From Lonicera japonica (taxonomy: Eukaryota > Streptophyta > Magnoliopsida > Dipsacales > Caprifoliaceae): 64,000 nucleotides of DNA. Under the pieces are notes generated by a model. The model was not told where the DNA came from, searched no databases, and worked only from the letters and a program-made list of their open reading frames with translations. The stretch's first letter is position 1. Each line of letters begins with the position of its first letter. Where the stretch lies: assembly GCA_021464415.1 (NCBI GenBank), contig CM038468.1, forward strand, positions 26,958,969 through 27,022,968, in the 5' to 3' direction. Below, one piece after another: positions 44,470-55,999 of the stretch. The position numbers were made by a program, and so were the translations under genes.

Positions 44470-46141
44470 TGTAGACACCCTGATCCGTGACCCCCACAAG
44501 AACCCTAACGAACATCGAAAGTACTGTTTTTTAGTTCGGAACTCACCCGAACACCCGGAACTGCCCCGAAAGAGTTTGTTGGCCAAACAAACATGTTTTA
44601 AAAGTGAAATGTCGCGCGACAATCCCCTTTCCAGGGACATGTCGCGCGACAATCCCCCACCACTCCACTTTCTGACTCAGTAGTGAGTCAGAATCATCAT
44701 TAAAGCAGTATGTCGCGCGACGTTCACCCCCTGTAGGGACATGTCGCGCGACAAACACCCCACCACTCCACTTTCTGACTCAGCAGTGAGTCAGAATCAT
44801 CATTAAAGTAGAATGTCGCGCGACAGTCAAGATTGTCGTGCGACATACACCCAAATGTCGCGCGACATATGCCCTTTCGTCACTATAAATAGGCCAACAC
44901 CCCCATGGGTTCTAGACAGCAACATCAGGGCAAGATCAGAGCTAAAAAACACCCAAAAACAGAGAAAAAAATAGCAGTTTTAGAGCAGAAAACAGCAACA
45001 AGCATTTTTGATTATCGTCTTATTTCTGAAGAGATCGAATCTATTCTCGACACTCGACGTGTCCGGTCTCGGGAATCGAATTCTCAAAAATATCTGAAGA
45101 AGGAGAAGATTATTATCGCCGGAGATATCTCTGCCATATTATATTTTCTTTCTTATTATTATTCTCGTCGGGAAGGTAAATAAAGTCTCTTCTAGTAATT
45201 AAATAAGATATCTGTATATTAGATTCCTAGTAAGCGAAGTGGCAACATGGTTGTGTTAGATTCCTAACGCGCTCGAAAATCAGGTTTATCTATATACTTG
45301 TTTTATTTCTGTTATTTTGTCCACGTTTTATTTGAATAAACTTATTGCCAAGTTACAGATAGTTTACTGTTTTCAAAACAAAAGACCCTGATAAAACCAT
45401 TTGCAAAACCAGAAGAGTAAGTACGTTATCATCCGGATAAAATTCTGTTTTCAAAACCCGGACTGATGAGACTTATCTAGGAATTAAAATCAACATATCC
45501 TGTCTTCTCTATAGACTGTGATGTGTCTGACCCAACTCTTCTCAAGAGTTCTGATTCCACATTAAATTAGTCCCGATACAAGATCCGAGCTTTTATAAAA
45601 GTAATCACAACACGAGAAAACCGTCATTATCTGAGAAAATAATGCGGGATACTCTTTCAAAATAAAAGGTTTTGTCATTTTGTATTTACATCTTTTAATA
45701 ATAAAAACATCGGATCTCCGAACACAAAGGTTTTTATCCCTTTCCCACTTTCCTTAAAATTAGGGTTTTTATTCGAAAAGTAGTAGATTGTCAGTAAAAG
45801 CATCCAAGTTTTTCAACATAGAATAAATATATAAGTCCACTAGAGACCGAAAGGGTGGAATGGGTGCTTAACACCTTCCCAAACCGTAATATAGTTCTCG
45901 AACCCTATAGAATCCTGGTTTCGTAGACAAACGTGTAAAGAAAGACTTATTTATAGCCTTTTCCCTTACACAAACCCTTTTTGTCTATTTTCTCGTAAAA
46001 CGTACTGGCGACTCTGAATGAACCCTCTTGCATCTAGAAATAGGATAGAGGGACACCCGATATGAATTATCAATACGCCATCAGACGCACGGGAACAATT
46101 AGGAACGAGGCCCCCGGGGGTCGCATTCGCGGGTTCTCACA
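44470..46141 (+). repeat. Tat/Ogre-like gypsy solo LTR inside the outer SIRE gag
   Basis: 1672 bp, TGTAGACACCCTGATCC...GCGGGTTCTCACA, flanked by CCTTG (44465-44469) and CATTG (46142-46146), a TSD with one mismatch. It is homologous along its length to the LTR at 58742-60505, which still has a PBS and gag behind it. No internal sequence is left, hence a solo LTR. Contains the CGCG palindrome array and TATA CACTATAAATAGG (44881-44893). Confidence 0.92.
44609..44872 (+). promoter_or_regulatory. TGTCGCGCGACA palindrome array upstream of TATA (solo LTR)
   Basis: The 12-bp palindrome TGTCGCGCGACA or close variants recurs about seven times within 265 bp, as part of a longer tandem unit that also holds TGACTCAGYAGTGAGTCA. 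It ends ten bases before the TATA box. VCGCGB is a known CAMTA-type binding core and TGACTCA/TGAGTCA a bZIP core; binding here is inference. Confidence 0.75.
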
Positions 46142-46146
46142 CATTG

Positions 46147-46958
46147 AAACTTCTTCTTCTTAGCTAGAAATTTTATAAATTTTCTAGAAAGAAGAGCCAT
46201 ATCTTCGTCTCCTACCATCAACTCCTCATCATCTTCTAGATGAGTTGATTTGAGAGCTAGCGACTTCTTGGCTTTCGAATCGCTCTCTTCTTCTCTCTCC
46301 AATTCCTTCCCATGGGTTTTAAGTGAACCCAAGAGTTCATCCATGCTTAGCGTCTTGAGGTTCTTGGCTTCTTGAATAGCCGTCACTTTGGGTCTCCACT
46401 TCTTGGGAAGAGTTCTATGTATTTTTCGAATCTTGTCTTCATTTTAGTATTCCTTTCCAAGAAGATCTAAAGCATTAGTGATAATAGAGAACCTACTATA
46501 CATAGAGGCAAGTGATTCATTAGGCTCCGTTTTGAAAAGTTCATAATCATGAACGAGCATATTTATATTATCATCCTTGACTTGTGAGGTTCCCTCATAG
46601 GTAATTTATAATTTATCCCAAATTTATTTAGCGGTTTTACAACTAGAAATTTTGTTGTATTCATTATAGTCAATGCACAATGTAGGGCATTCAAGGCTTT
46701 AGCATTGAATTGAATTTTTCTAATGTCATGCTCATCATATTCAGAAATAGATTTAGGAGTAACTTTACCCCTTTCATCGGTTTTGGTAATCTCATAGGGT
46801 CCAATGAGTGTGACATTCCATTGTTCAAAATCACTAGCTTGAAGAAAAGTGCACATATGGCTTTTCCAATAACTATAATTTTTGCCATCAAATAGGGGTG
46901 GTCTAGTGGTCGAAGAACCTTCGTTAATTCCGGTTCCTTGATAGATAGACATGATCAT
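46147..46958 (-). pseudogene. Outer SIRE-like gag, 5' half
   Basis: The start is MIM at 46958 or MSIYQGTGINEG at 46952. It continues RPPLFDGKNYSYWKSHMCTF, FEQWNVTLIGPYEI and NAKALNALHCAL, then loses frame. 46386-46147 resumes TAIQEAKNLKTLSMDELLGS to FIKFLAKKKKFQ at the solo LTR edge. With 43526-44464 this makes one gag gene. Confidence 0.9.
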
Positions 46959-46995
46959 AAACTCTAAGATTGTAAAATCAAAACAAGAGTACAAC

Positions 46996-47006
46996 CTCTG
47001 ATACCA
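46996..47006 (-). other. Primer binding site of the outer SIRE-like element
   Basis: Minus strand TGGTATCAGAG, two bases from the 5' LTR. Confidence 0.9.
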
Positions 47007-47008
47007 AT

Positions 47009-48473
47009 TGTAGGTCGAAAAATACGCTAGGGGGGGTGAATACGGTTTTTAAAACTTAATTCAATTTTTAAAATAGATTTAAAAATGTTTAATGTCTATG
47101 TCAATCAAGCAATCAATAAACAAAGTTAATTCCAATCACAATGAATAAAATCAACAATATAATATAAGGTGTGATAGAGAGATAGAACCGATCGAAGTCG
47201 AAGATTTTTTTTGTCTACACGGTTCGGCTTGATAACCCCTACTCCGCGCTCAGTTAGTTTCCCGAGAATTTCCGCTATAACCGATCTCCTTCCGGGTGAA
47301 GATCAAACCACTACAAGTGTATTCTTCTCACACACTCTTACAAGTATTGAAACAACCTCAATACTTTCACAAGAAATCCCTTTTGCTAATTCTATGAGAT
47401 ACACCTCTCACAATTATGATTGAAAAGAGTTTTGGTGACAAACACCAATCTACAATATCTCTCTTGTGTATGACAAAATACAAATGAAACTCACACTAAG
47501 AGATATCAATATTGATCAATGAATATAAGCTCAAAGAATGAAAAGATTGATCAATGCCTTAGCCTTCAAACTTGAATAATGTGAATATATGAAATATGGA
47601 TTTTTATGATCATTCAAGTTGTTAAAAATGAGTCTTAGAACTCATATATATAGCTTGAAAAAGTTTATAGCCATTTGTGGTGGAGAAATAAATTAGTGTG
47701 GCAAAAATGGACTTTTGAAAAAGTTTCAACGGCTAGTTTTTCTTAAGGGAGTCGGCTCCCCGAGTCTCCATGGAGTCGGCTCCATGAGGGAGTCGGCTAC
47801 ATGGCACTGGAGTGGGGACTTTTGTGCAATTTTCCAACTTTTGCAATATGGCTCCAAAATTGATTTCAATGCTTGGAGAATGTCAAGAATATATTTCCAA
47901 GACTTCTAATATAGTTTATGTACCAAAAATCATTCATATAAAATTATAGTGAATTTTTAAAGATGACTAGTTTTCGGTAAAAATACTTTTTCGAAGATAA
48001 AACTAGTTTTGATCAATCTTGACATGGTTAAATCATTTCATGAGCTATATAAATGATCAATGATATCTTTTACATGAAATCTAAGCACTCACTCAATTTA
48101 AAGATGCTTCAAGTCTTCGTGATGCTTGATTTTCTTATGCGTATCTTCACTTGTTTGATGTTCTTGATCTTTTCTTGGTTTTGATAACTTGTAGAATATA
48201 TGAAGATCATTCTTGTGCATATCTACACTTGCTTGATAATCTTGATCTTTTCTTGGCTTTGTATAGGACATGTATGTTACTTGAATTCATTTCTTGTGAC
48301 TAGGAGCGATTGTAAAGCTTGTGTGAGATTTTGATTGCTTCGGTTTGATGTTACAATTGGTCGGAAAAGATATCGGTTAAAATGGCTATCATCATTGGAA
48401 CAATCGAGTTAAATAACACTTTATTAACTTATTGTAATTATCAAAATAAGATTAATTTACTTTACGGTCAACA
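47009..48473 (-). repeat. 5' LTR of the outer SIRE-like element
   Basis: 1465 bp, partner of 28331-29818. It has three GGAGTCGGCTCC-type boxes (47747-47800) where the other LTR has four, and the same TATA-like string CATATATATAGC near 47643. Confidence 0.92.
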
Positions 48474-49934
48474 GTAACCATTCTTTTCCTATCCATATTG
48501 TTTGGGTTCTTACTAGGTTTTGATTCTTTGGTAAGGTTTAATTGTTGTAAGATATCCTCCCTCGAAAACTCTTTTGGTCGAAGTCTCAACTCAAGCTTTC
48601 CATTGTGCCATCTACTATTTCACCAATAATGAGTTAAAGGTATGTATCGGCGATGGCCCATATAACATAATTTACTTTTTAGTGGTTCTGACGAAGTATC
48701 TTCATTACATATTGGATATGCTTTATATCCTTTTGTGCTCTAACCTGACAAGCTTCCATATGCTGGAAAGTCATTAATAGTCCACAACACAGATGCATGT
48801 AAAGTCAATTTTTCCTCACCAAAAGCATCCCAAGTTTGTACACTAATCTCCCATAACTCTTCAACTCATCCACCAAGGGTTATAAGTGGATATCCATATC
48901 CTTCCCTGGTGCTTGGGGCCTAGGAATTAACAACGTCATCTTAAAGAATTGTTCTTTCATACACTTTTGTGGCGGCATATTATAACGCACTAGAACAGTA
49001 GGCCATATACTGTACGAGTTACTCATGTTCCCTAATGGATTAAATCCATCTGATGCAAGACCTAGCTTGACATTGTGAAGATCTTAGGCGAACCAAGGTT
49101 ATTGATGGTTAAAATCTTTCCATGCTAAACCGTCAGCTGGATGCCTTAGAACACCCTCAGTATCAACATGCCTCTCCTTGTACCATCTTATATCAGCTGC
49201 TGTGTGGCTTGATACAAACAATATCTGCAACCTAGGCTTTAGTGGGAAGTAACGCAAAACTTTATAGGTTATATTTTTGCCCTTCATGTCGTCATATTTG
49301 AACTTAGGCTCGTTACACTTTGGGCATTTATCAGCATTTATATTCTCTTTCCAAAACAATGCACAATCGTACTTGCATGCGTGGATTGATTTGTACCCTA
49401 AACCAAAGTCTCCCATCTTCTTCTTTGCCATAATGCGACACTGGAATGTTTGATCCCTCGGGAAAGATATCTTTTAACAATTGAAGCAACATATTAAATG
49501 ATTTACTGCTCCAACTATTAAGAACTTTCACATGCATCATTTTTACAAGGAATTGGAATGAATTAAGTTTCTTAGAACCTGGATAGTGCTCTTCCTCAAG
49601 CCCACTAAATATATTATCGAACTTTTCATGACCAATTTGCTTAGGGAAATTATTTGGGCTAAAGGCATTAGTAAACATCTCAATCATATCATCCTCCTCT
49701 TCTTCGATTTTTACTTCTTCTTGAGGGTTTGCATTTAAAAAACTATGAGCTATGAATGTGGATGATAGTCCTCGTACTACCAAATGTTTTCCTATAGTTG
49801 CTAAACTGTGGAAATGTGTTTCTTGACAATCTCGACATGGACATTTAATCCTATATCTACCAATGTTTTTAGACCTCAATGAATGCCTTAACACCGTCTC
49901 TATACTCCTTGGACAACCTATTGTGCACACGCAT
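48474..49934 (-). pseudogene. TNP2 piece 1: N-terminus and Transposase_21 core
   Basis: ATG at 49934 gives MRVHNRLSKEYRDGVKAFIE (transposase-associated domain), then in shifted frames YRIKCPCRDCQETHFHSLAT, FQFLVKMMHVKVLNSWSSKS, PEGSNIPVSHYGKEE, FGLGYKSIHACKYDCALFWK, KCPKCNEPKFKYDD, KVLRYFPLKPRLQILFVSS, GVLRHPADGLAWKDF, LGLASDGFNPFGNMSNSYSI, WPTVLVRYNMPPQKCMKEQF and LLIPRPQAPGKDMDIHL. These are the Transposase_21 landmarks of CACTA transposases. At least three frameshifts and several stops are present. It ends at the SIRE insertion and continues at 28330. Confidence 0.92.
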
Positions 49935-50019
49935 CAACCATGATCAACTTCTTGCCTACTTCAAACACACACGTTTATTTTCGGGTAACATATTGCGCGT
50001 AGTCTTCACACATCATGGA

Positions 50020-50104
50020 GATGAATTTTTTGATGAAATTTGGTGGAGATGATCTACACACATCATGGAGATTATCTCCGCAAAGTTGCATCAAAAAATT
50101 CATC
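50020..50104. repeat. Inverted repeat (MITE-like hairpin) with direct-repeat flank
   Basis: Arms 50020-50055 and 50069-50104 (36 bp, five mismatches) contain GATGAATTTTTTGATG and its inverse. ACACATCATGGAGAT occurs directly repeated at 50008-50022 and 50058-50072. The left arm closely matches the MITE-like arm at 8764-8795. Confidence 0.75.
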
Positions 50105-51039
50105 CATTTGACCCCCCAAATTGGCTACTCTGTGTGACTGTCTGTGAATAGTAATTTACCGGTGAAATGCACTGATATATATACATATTTATAGTGGAGT
50201 CAAATAACACACACACACTCATATCCATTTGGAGACATAATCCATCAGTTTCTCTTGAAGTTCTTGAGTTTCTTACAATATACATATATATATACATATA
50301 TACCATTTTGTTTAACTTTTTAATAGATTCATTTAGAAAGAATTAAATTTTGATTAGTGATGGCTTGCTTGTATATTCTATACACTAGTTTTAACATAAC
50401 AGTCTAATTGAATTAATCGAAAAAGGGAAAAAATAAAAAGGAAAAAACATAAGGCACAAATTTCATCTTGTACTGATTTGTAAAATGAGAAAAAGAAGAT
50501 TCATGGATTGTAAAAAATCCCAAAATCATACCCACAATATCTAGTTACGTTCTTGCAATCAAGAGGTGCTATTTTCTTAACAAATTAATCACACTGTATT
50601 CCACAAAATAAAACATGTACATAATAGAAGAGTGCCTATCTTATACGGACTGGTACGTTTGCACTAACCCCAAAAATATGCAATTCTCCTTTTAATTAAA
50701 AACCAACATTTCTTTATATCCAAACAGGCTGGGAACAAAACACTTAAAACAAAACATTTCTCTCTCCAAAACAAAAACACGCCCCTCTTTCTCTCTGAGA
50801 AAATTCGGCTCTCAAATAAGCAAAACTCACTTCTCTCAAAGCCTCAATCATCAAAGGCAAGCATAAGAAACAATGAAATTCGTAGGTTGCACTTGCTTAT
50901 AAAATTCGGTTAGTAAGAAAAATCAACCCAAAATTCGATCAAACCCATAAATAAGCAAATAACAAAAAGACAAATTCGATCAACTTAAATCAAAATCATA
51001 AGACAAGTGAAGATCAATATATAAAAATTTTGAACCAAG
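50105..51039. other. Non-coding DNA
   Basis: AT-rich, with a (TA)n-type stretch near 50280-50305 and a CT-rich, leader-like stretch at 50755-50840. No ORF with recognisable motifs. It should contain the right end of CACTA element 2, but no convincing TAGTG terminus was found. Confidence 0.45.
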
Positions 51040-51560
51040 CACAGCCCAAGAAATTTCCTTCCACCCCATCAGATACTCTTTTAATGGCATTAGTGGGATC
51101 TTATCTCTCTTTTATAAAAATTTTATATAAAATTCTTATAGCCATCAATTATTCATATGGAAAACTTTCTTGGATTGGTAAATTATTCGTGTCTCGAACA
51201 TCACTAATGAGCCTAGATAAGTGATCGGCTACCACATTCTCTACTCCTTTCTTCTCTTTGATAATCAAGTCAAATTCTTGTAGCAGTAAAATCCACCTAA
51301 TTAATCTTGCTTTTGCATTTTTCTTCGTAAAAAGATACTTAATTCTTGAGTGATCACTAAAGCAGACAATTAGTGATCCAAGAAGGTAAGATTGAGACTT
51401 ATCTAAAGCGAAGACAATTGCTAGCAAATCTTTCTCAGTCGTGGAATAATTCAATTGAGCATCATTTAAAGTATAGCTAGAGTAGTAAATGACATGCTTC
51501 TTGTCATTCCTTTGACCTAAGATAGCTCCAATGGCAGAATCGCTAGTTGTGAACACCTCA
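51040..51560 (-). pseudogene. Ty3/gypsy RNase H fragment (Athila/Tat-type)
   Basis: Minus-strand open frame 51556-51149: SDSAIGAILGQRNDKKHVIY, YSSYTLNDAQLNYSTTEKDL, LAIVFALDKSQSYLLGSLIV, NAKARLIRWILLLQEFDL and GVENVVADHLSRL, the RNase H/connection region of plant gypsy elements. A poorly kept stretch follows to about 51040, where integrase would begin. It is cut at 51560 by the Tat-like LTR, so the rest of the pol may lie far to the right or be lost. Confidence 0.85.
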
Positions 51561-51608
51561 TGTTGCGACCCGCGAAAGAATCCCGAACTCTAAGAAAATG
51601 AGCACACA

Positions 51609-52959
51609 TGTAACGCCCCCCCTCGGGGCAATAAGAAATGAATAAATAGAATACAAATCGTAATAATTTACAATAGATTTCCAAAATACAACGGAAAATA
51701 TTCTATCAAACGACAACTATCTCTAAAGTCCTCCCACGAACTCTCACCGTCCCATCCCTCGTTCTCACCACATGTACCTGTAGATGAAAAACATGTATGG
51801 GAAAGTAAACCGTATACAGAGAATAAAGATAAATCTGTGAATCAATAGAACAATAACAAATACACATCTTAAGTCCATCACCACACAAGGCCTTATACCC
51901 GACTCTCTCATGGCTACATGCCAAGTACCAATCAATTACCAAAGCACTTAAGCCGAACACATCACATATAACAAGCAAAGCCAGTCATATCATAACCGAG
52001 CCAAGGAAAAAGTAATAACAGGATGAATGCAAGAAGACAAATATCAAAGAATAGCTCTAGAGCTTACGGAATGCATACGAAATACTTCCCATACCTTAAC
52101 CATAAATATCAATCCATATCTGAAGCTCCGTTCGGTGAAATCTTAAAGCTCTCACGTCACCACGCTCCTAACGTGGCAAAATCCTCGAACTAATGATATA
52201 TGAACCATCCTTCCCGTATCCAAAGCTCAAGCTAGAGCTCTTATGGTGGACAACAAGGTAGGAGATGATGAATAGTAAGGTAGGGGTGTTTTGGATGATT
52301 TTCGACGCTTAATCCTTCGATCGAAAATGAAAATAGGTAAAAGTCGCTCAAAAACACCTATCTCTCTCTTTCTCTAGAACTCTCTAGAGTTTTGTAGAAG
52401 TGGCTAGTTCGAAAATGGGTGAAAAACACCTTAAAACGAGCTTCAACCGACTTTAGGTCGGTTGCTACAGTAACCGGGTGTAGATTTTTGGTTCTGGAGC
52501 ACTGTTTTTGTTTTAGCCATAACTTTTGACTCGGTACTCCGATCGAGGCATTCTTTATGTCCACGGAAAGGTATTTCAAAGATCTAAAACTTTATAAGAG
52601 GAAGTTTTCTCAAATTCTGGACAAATCATTCCCAAAAATTTACCGAAGATAGCGCTCTGCCAAAGCGCTATTGAATGACCAGAATTTAGCGATGGACCTA
52701 CTTCGGGCCGTATTTTGATCAACGAGGAGAATGACATAAAATCTAGAAGTAGGAACAAACTACAATCAAATCGGATAAAAGATGAGAAAGTTACGATAAT
52801 CCAAAGTTGGCTAAAAACAAGAAAATCGCGTAGGATCAAAACTCATGATTTACAAACCGAAATTGATTCGGACCACCCGAATCACTAAACGATCACTCAC
52901 ATGAGTGTAAAGAAGCTAATACAACATACTTAACATTAATATGAACATGGGGTGTTACA
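51609..52959 (-). repeat. Chromovirus-like gypsy solo LTR
   Basis: 1351 bp with perfect TSD ACACA (51604-51608 and 52960-52964). Minus-strand sense begins TGTAACACCCC and ends GGGCGTTACA. The interior (AACTTCCTCTTATAAAGTTTT region) is homologous in inverse orientation to 57395-58741. Also contains a palindrome ACCGACTTTAGGTCGGT near 52446-52462. Confidence 0.88.
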
Positions 52960-53397
52960 ACACATGCATGCACAAGAATTCCAAGATGCATACATACCAT
53001 ATACATGCGGTACATGTCAAAGAAGGAAGCCAAAAAGACCCCGGATGAGAAGTTATAGAATCTCCGAAAACTGCCGAAATCGAAAATCGTCAAAACTCCT
53101 GGAAACTTGTGAAATGCGAGTTCTCTATTTATGATGATCCTCAAACATTGAGGGTTGATATAAATTGCAACAAGAAGTAACATAATCAAAATTCAGCTCA
53201 ATCCAACGGTCAAATCTCCGGGATTTCAGAAAATTGAAAGTTTACTTTGAGAAATTGAAAGATGACCTTCCCAAAGTCCAAATGAGCTCAAATTTGGTCA
53301 GTAGATAGGGTTTATAATGGGGAACTACAGACTAAAAAATCAGATTTGTCCGATAAGTCATTTGATAGAAATTGCACAAACTGTCACACATTCAATC

Positions 53398-53850
53398 AGG
53401 TGTTTGTCCGCGGACAAATCCCTCCTAGCTGACGTTTCGTCTTTTTTGGTTTTGACACTTTCCAAACTCCAAATATCATGAAATTTTTTGAAGAACTAGA
53501 AAATGTTATTAGGAATAATATATTAAAAAATTAACTTCATCGGATGGTCGGATCTTTGGGAATTTAAAAAACTGGGAATTCATCTCAGAAAATCAAACGG
53601 GGACCTTCCTAATGTCCAAAAATTCTGAAATTTTGGTTTTAGGTAAGTTTTAATGTGTGTAATAACATGTTAAAAAATCAGATCAATCCGATATTTACTT
53701 TGGTCGAAATTGCAAGAACCGTCACATGTTAAAATCAGGGGTTTGTCCATGGACACGCCCTTTGTCCGCAGACACACACTTTGTCCGCAGACACGACCAA
53801 GGTGCTTGTCCATAGATACACGCTTTTTCTGCAGACAAACACTTCCATAT
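53398..53850 (+). promoter_or_regulatory. TTTGTCCGCGGACA palindrome array upstream of TATA
   Basis: GTTTGTCCGCGGACAAA, TTTGTCCATGGACA and repeated TTTGTCCGCAGACAC variants occur about six times, ending about 25 bp before TATAAATA. The arrangement parallels the CGCG array of the other Tat-like LTR although the motif differs. Confidence 0.7.
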
Positions 53851-54908
53851 TCTGGTCATTAATTATTTTACAGCTATAAATACACCTGCACTGACCCCAT
53901 TTGAGGCATCAGACAGCTCTGGGACTTCGGGAACAGTGCTCTAAAATAGTATTCTACTAATTTTGAGGCTCTCAGGTATTTTTTATGTTATTCCGGCTTT
54001 ATTTTTTTATCTGCCTTTATTTTATCAGTTATAATTGATCTATCGCATGTAAAAATTGCTATTTATCTCAAAATAAGTCCAGATTTCACATTTAAACTTG
54101 TTTTTAAAACCAAAGGCGTAAAACGAGATGTAAACCATTTTTAAACATATTTTTATAAGTTAATTTCATAAAATCTTAATTTTATCAGTCTCGGTTCACG
54201 AAGAAATCAATACACGTTTGTATCCAATTAAATCCATAAATCGCAGTGCTTACCTAAATACCCAATATAGGAGTACTAGATTCGTCAATGGCGGTTTAAA
54301 TTATTAAACTGTGGTACACTATTGACGAACGAATTTCGAGGATTGTGAGATATCCGAATGCAAATCAAATTAGCTTTCGAAAAGCCCTAAATCTTTCCAA
54401 AAACACATGTTTTGCTATCTATCATTTATCAAAACCAATTTCCAAATCACACACACACACACACACCAATTTGTTAAATCAAGGGGCAAAATACGAAGCA
54501 CATGGTTTTCATTCCCACCCAAAAATCCCCTTTTTTTCTAAAATTACGGACCAATTCGCGATAACATCAATAAGCATGCGAATGTTCGATTATAATTCCA
54601 CGTATATCCTACTCAGAGATTGAAAGGAGGAATTAGGTGCCTAACACATTCCCGATTCCTAACTTAATCCCCAAACCTTTGAATCAACTAGTTTCGCATT
54701 AATTATGTTTAAGAGGTCGTTTAATTCATAAATGTTCCTCTTTTACATAGACTTTTATTTATTTACTAAAATAATTTGGCGAATCTAATCATTTGCAAAT
54801 CATTATCTTTTCTCTATAATAAAACGAACCGTTTTCCACAATTAAACTGGAAAAAATCGGAGGAATTGTCGCCAAGGCGGCCAGAGTCGAAAGCGCGGGT
54901 TCTCACAG

Positions 54909-54921
54909 TGGCGACTCTGCT
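54909..54921 (+). other. Primer binding site of Tat-like element 1
   Basis: TGGCGACTCTGCT one base after the LTR. Starting TGG as required for a tRNA CCA end, it is the type seen in Tat/Ogre-like elements rather than the initiator-Met site of the copia elements. tRNA identity not determined. Confidence 0.8.
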
Positions 54922-54926
54922 AGAGA

Positions 54927-55999
54927 TTTTTTTAAGAGGATTAGACTCTAAACAATAGTAGAATATGCGTGGATAATCGTTCCTATTTACGTGCTTTTCT
55001 TTTCGGCCTTAGTTTTAGGATAACATAGATGCGATCTAGGTAGATACCTTGATTCCCTTTTGCTTGCTAATTATTGTTTGAGGAAAATCTTTTCATAAAT
55101 AAAATATGAAAGTACTCAAACAAACCCTAAAACGGCTATCATAATGTACCTCTATAATTATTATTTTGCACGCACTCACTATCATCATGCATTATCGCGA
55201 GTGTGAAATTATCCTATTTAACTCAAAAATATTGCGTAATGAGTAGGGAGTTGGCTCGTCTGGGTCAACATAAACCGAAAGCTCTTATTTCCACTCTCCT
55301 TGGCTAAGTACCAATCGAGGTATATCGAGTGACAAGAATATTCACGTACCCGGGATCTATATCAAAAGGTCCTTGCATATACTCGCCCTTGGGGTATATT
55401 GGAAGACCTAGCCAAATAGGAGGGAGCCTAAACCTTGCCCTTTAAACCACGCTTGCATATAGGATGCGTCAGCTTAGTACACGTGAATTTCTGCATGTTT
55501 TCTTGACCATCAGTTATGAGATTAGTGAACAAAAGGCCTTGCCATGCATAATAACTTTTGTTTTAGCAAGTACAGCTGGTGGCTGTCCAACCCCGCCCGT
55601 AGAAATTCCTCACTAACAATCATTAGAGAGAACTTCCCGATTTTCAAAATGTTTTCAAAAATGTTTTCCAAAAAATGAGTCATTTTCCAAAATGAATTTT
55701 TTCAAAAAATTAATTTTCAAAATCGGAAGGTTATAAGGCCACCCTAAAAATGTATATTCCTACCCTAAACCTGTCCACGGGGCTCTCAAATTGTTGTTGT
55801 TGGTCTATTTTTGCTTAAACACCAAAAAAGTTGTTTTCGATTTTATTTTCCTGTCCAGACATAGTTTTCCGAGAATTGTGCAACCTATGGCAACATATTG
55901 ATTTCCTGGTCAATCCTCGATTAATTTCTCCCCATTCTTCGCCACACTCAGATTATCTATTAAGCCAGACGACTCATAAGATCAAACTTATCACCAATC
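54927..55999 (+). other. 5' leader of Tat-like element 1
   Basis: No long ORF. From about 55232 to 55630 it is clearly homologous to 60888-61280 of Tat-like element 2, with identical blocks GAGTAGGGAGTTGGCT, TATATCGAGTGACAAGAA, TCACGTACCCGGGA and CCAAATAGGAGGGAGCCT. Confidence 0.7.

Larger units (their letters stand above)
28331..48473 (-). mobile_element. SIRE/Maximus-like copia retrotransposon (outer), itself hit by two insertions
   Basis: LTRs 28331-29818 and 47009-48473 (TGTAGGTC...GGTCAACA on the + strand). PBS at the right LTR and PPT at the left LTR show minus orientation. Own-sense order: LTR, PBS, gag with two zinc-knuckle regions, protease, integrase, RT, RNase H, an extra ORF, PPT, LTR. 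Removing the nested element (32944-41265) and solo LTR (44470-46141), each with one TSD copy, leaves about 10.1 kb, a typical SIRE length. Flanks GTACA/GTAAC match imperfectly. LTRs show more differences than those of the nested sibling, in keeping with greater age. It disrupts CACTA TNP2. Confidence 0.92.
15768..49934 (-). mobile_element. Large CACTA (En/Spm) transposon shattered by nested retrotransposons
   Basis: The left (3') end is CACTACAAGAAAAATGGG at 15768, a classic plant CACTA terminus, preceded by TTA and followed by subterminal repeats. A Transposase_24 gene (16839-19529) and a TNP2 gene (19834-49934, in four pieces) both read right to left, the usual TNP2-then-TNP1 order. Insertions occupy 20053-24222, 24428-26681 and 28331-48473. 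Without them the visible element is about 7.6 kb. The right terminus (a TAGTG end with flanking TTA) was not recognised beyond the TNP2 start at 49934, so the right boundary is approximate. Confidence 0.8.
51561..54907 (+). repeat. 5' LTR of Tat-like element 1, with a solo LTR inside
   Basis: Starts TGTTGCGACCCGCGAAAG and ends GCGGGTTCTCACA. Excluding the inserted solo LTR (51609-52959) and one TSD copy it is about 2.0 kb. Contains a palindrome array (53398-53850) and TATA GCTATAAATACACC (53873-53886). Confidence 0.82.

Noticed and set aside
44905..45183. 92-codon ORF just downstream of TATA in the Tat LTR (also 59350-59550)
   Set aside because: Conserved in both LTR copies mainly because they are recent relatives. 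It lies in the R/U5 leader and no known domain is seen. A small LTR-encoded peptide cannot be excluded, but evidence is thin.
50190..50200. ATAGTG as the missing right terminus of CACTA element 2
   Set aside because: No preceding TGTAGTG-type inverse of CACTACAAG, no matching subterminal repeats and no TTA target duplication.
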